Assembly (NCBI GenBank): GCA_021156345.1
Contig: JAJNDJ010000069.1
Location: 1 to 5,983, forward strand
DNA: 5,983 bases
From: Rubrobacteraceae bacterium
GTDB lineage: Bacteria > Actinomycetota > Rubrobacteria > Rubrobacterales > Rubrobacteraceae
Direction: 5' to 3'
Under the pieces are notes generated by a model. The model worked only from the letters and a program-made list of their open reading frames with translations. It made no database searches and was not told where the DNA came from. The position numbers and the translations under genes are program-made. Every line of letters begins with the position of its first letter. Position 1 is the first letter of the stretch. Positions 5,332 to 5,983 of this stretch are shown here, one piece after another.

Positions 5332-5983
5332 CTAGGCAGGCTGGTAGAGGTCGAGGTCCGCCTTCACGACCATCTCTTCGGTATCGCGGCGGAGGTGGAA
5401 GCCGAGCTTCTTCAAGATGCGTTGCATGGGGCGGTTATCGAAGAGTATCTCTGCGGTAATACGACTCAGACCCTCGGCGCGGGCGACCTCGAGGAGGCGA
5501 CTCAGGAGCAGGGTGCCTATACCCAGGCGCTGGAAGCGGTCGCTGACGAGGATCGAGAACTCTGCCTCATCGGGGACGGCGCCGCGGCGGCTAAAGCGGG
5601 CTACGCCCATGATCTCACGTTCCCCTGTCTCTGGATCGGTGTATTTGGCGACCAGCGCCATCTCGCGGTCGTAGTCTATAAAGCAGATGCGTGTGCTCGT
5701 GGGCCGTGCGCTGGGTGAGGTTCATCATGTGGAAGTAGCGCATATAGACGCTTTGTTCCGAGAGGGTCTCGTGGAATCGCACCATCAGGGGCTCGTCTTC
5801 GGGTCGGATCGGGCGTATCGTCACCGGCGTGCCGTTGCGCAACTCTTCGTGGGAGACGTACTGTTTCGGGTAAGGACGGATCGCGGTTCGTGGGAGGTCT
5901 TCGTCCTTCGTCTCGGGGTCGTGCAGAACGATACGGGCGTCGAGGGCTATCAGGCGCTCCGGCGAGGCCAGGAGCGGGTTGAT
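5332..5983 (-). pseudogene. Fused ADP-forming acyl-CoA synthetase/GNAT acetyltransferase, 3' part, frameshifted (5' end outside window)
   Basis: From the right edge, the first 96 codons (5983 to 5696) begin INPLLASPERL and LDARIVLH, the end of the ATP-grasp domain of ADP-forming acyl-CoA synthetases. A linker follows, then the start of a GNAT domain (VTIRPIRPEDEP, about residues 54-65). The frame then runs off course to a stop at 5615-5617. GNAT homology resumes one frame over as TRICFIDYDREMALVA, continues through the acetyl-CoA loop QRLGIGT (5512-5532) and FDNRPMQRILKKLGF, and ends normally at TAG 5332-5334. Fusions of this kind (PatZ/Pat-like) acetylate protein lysines, often on acyl-CoA synthetases. 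The junction near 5695 lacks about 5 nt (or has 1 extra) compared with the expected HERLTRIC-type sequence. It is either a true disruption or a sequencing error; the rest of both frames looks intact and under selection. Confidence 0.82.

Noticed and set aside
5320..5718. A 132-codon plus-strand open frame over the acetyltransferase region
   Set aside because: It is the complement of a clear GNAT domain with its acetyl-CoA loop; the plus-strand translation has no family features.
5615..5842. A separate 75-codon minus-strand gene beginning at TTG 5842
   Set aside because: The frame is continuous upstream to the window edge with ATP-grasp/GNAT linker sequence, so this is the middle of a larger frameshifted gene, not an independent one.

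Overview
The window is GC-rich with GC-rich third codon positions and uses ATG, GTG and TTG starts. Together with the gene set (lipoate synthesis genes, a Fpg-family glycosylase, a VIT-type metal transporter, and an ADP-forming acyl-CoA synthetase fused to a GNAT domain), this suggests a high-GC Gram-positive chromosome, perhaps a Rubrobacter-like deep actinobacterium. That placement is inference from protein style; no rRNA or other marker is present.

Layout. Positions 1-165 (+) are the last 54 codons of a class I SAM-dependent methyltransferase that stops soon after its LxPGG strand and looks truncated. Positions 209-4456 (+) carry four genes in one direction: a formamidopyrimidine-DNA glycosylase (mutM/fpg), dihydrolipoyl dehydrogenase (lpdA, 21 nt after mutM), then after a 159-nt gap lipoyl synthase (lipA) and octanoyltransferase (lipB, 9 nt after lipA). 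A 91-nt convergent gap with two small hairpins separates lipB from a minus-strand gene at 4548-5072 for a small five-helix VIT/CCC1-type membrane protein. A 259-nt gap (5073-5331) holds an AT-rich promoter for that transporter, two palindromes that could be metalloregulator sites, and a plus-strand hairpin followed by five T. From 5332 to the right edge (-) lies the 3' part of a fused ADP-forming acyl-CoA synthetase/GNAT acetyltransferase gene, whose reading frame is broken near 5695.

How the genes work together. LipB moves an octanoyl group from acyl carrier protein to lipoyl domains, LipA inserts the two sulfurs, and LpdA reoxidises the dihydrolipoyl arm during 2-oxoacid dehydrogenase or glycine cleavage turnover. 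Making and recycling the cofactor are therefore encoded side by side, although no E1, E2 or H-protein gene lies in the window. MutM (repair of oxidised guanine), a probable iron/manganese transporter and a probable protein lysine acetyltransferase fit loosely with oxidative metabolism, but no single system links them. I found no CRISPR array, tRNA, rRNA, complete insertion sequence or obvious new system. The points most worth checking are the frameshift, the acidic insertion in LpdA, the altered lesion-recognition residues of the glycosylase, and the structured gap upstream of the transporter gene.
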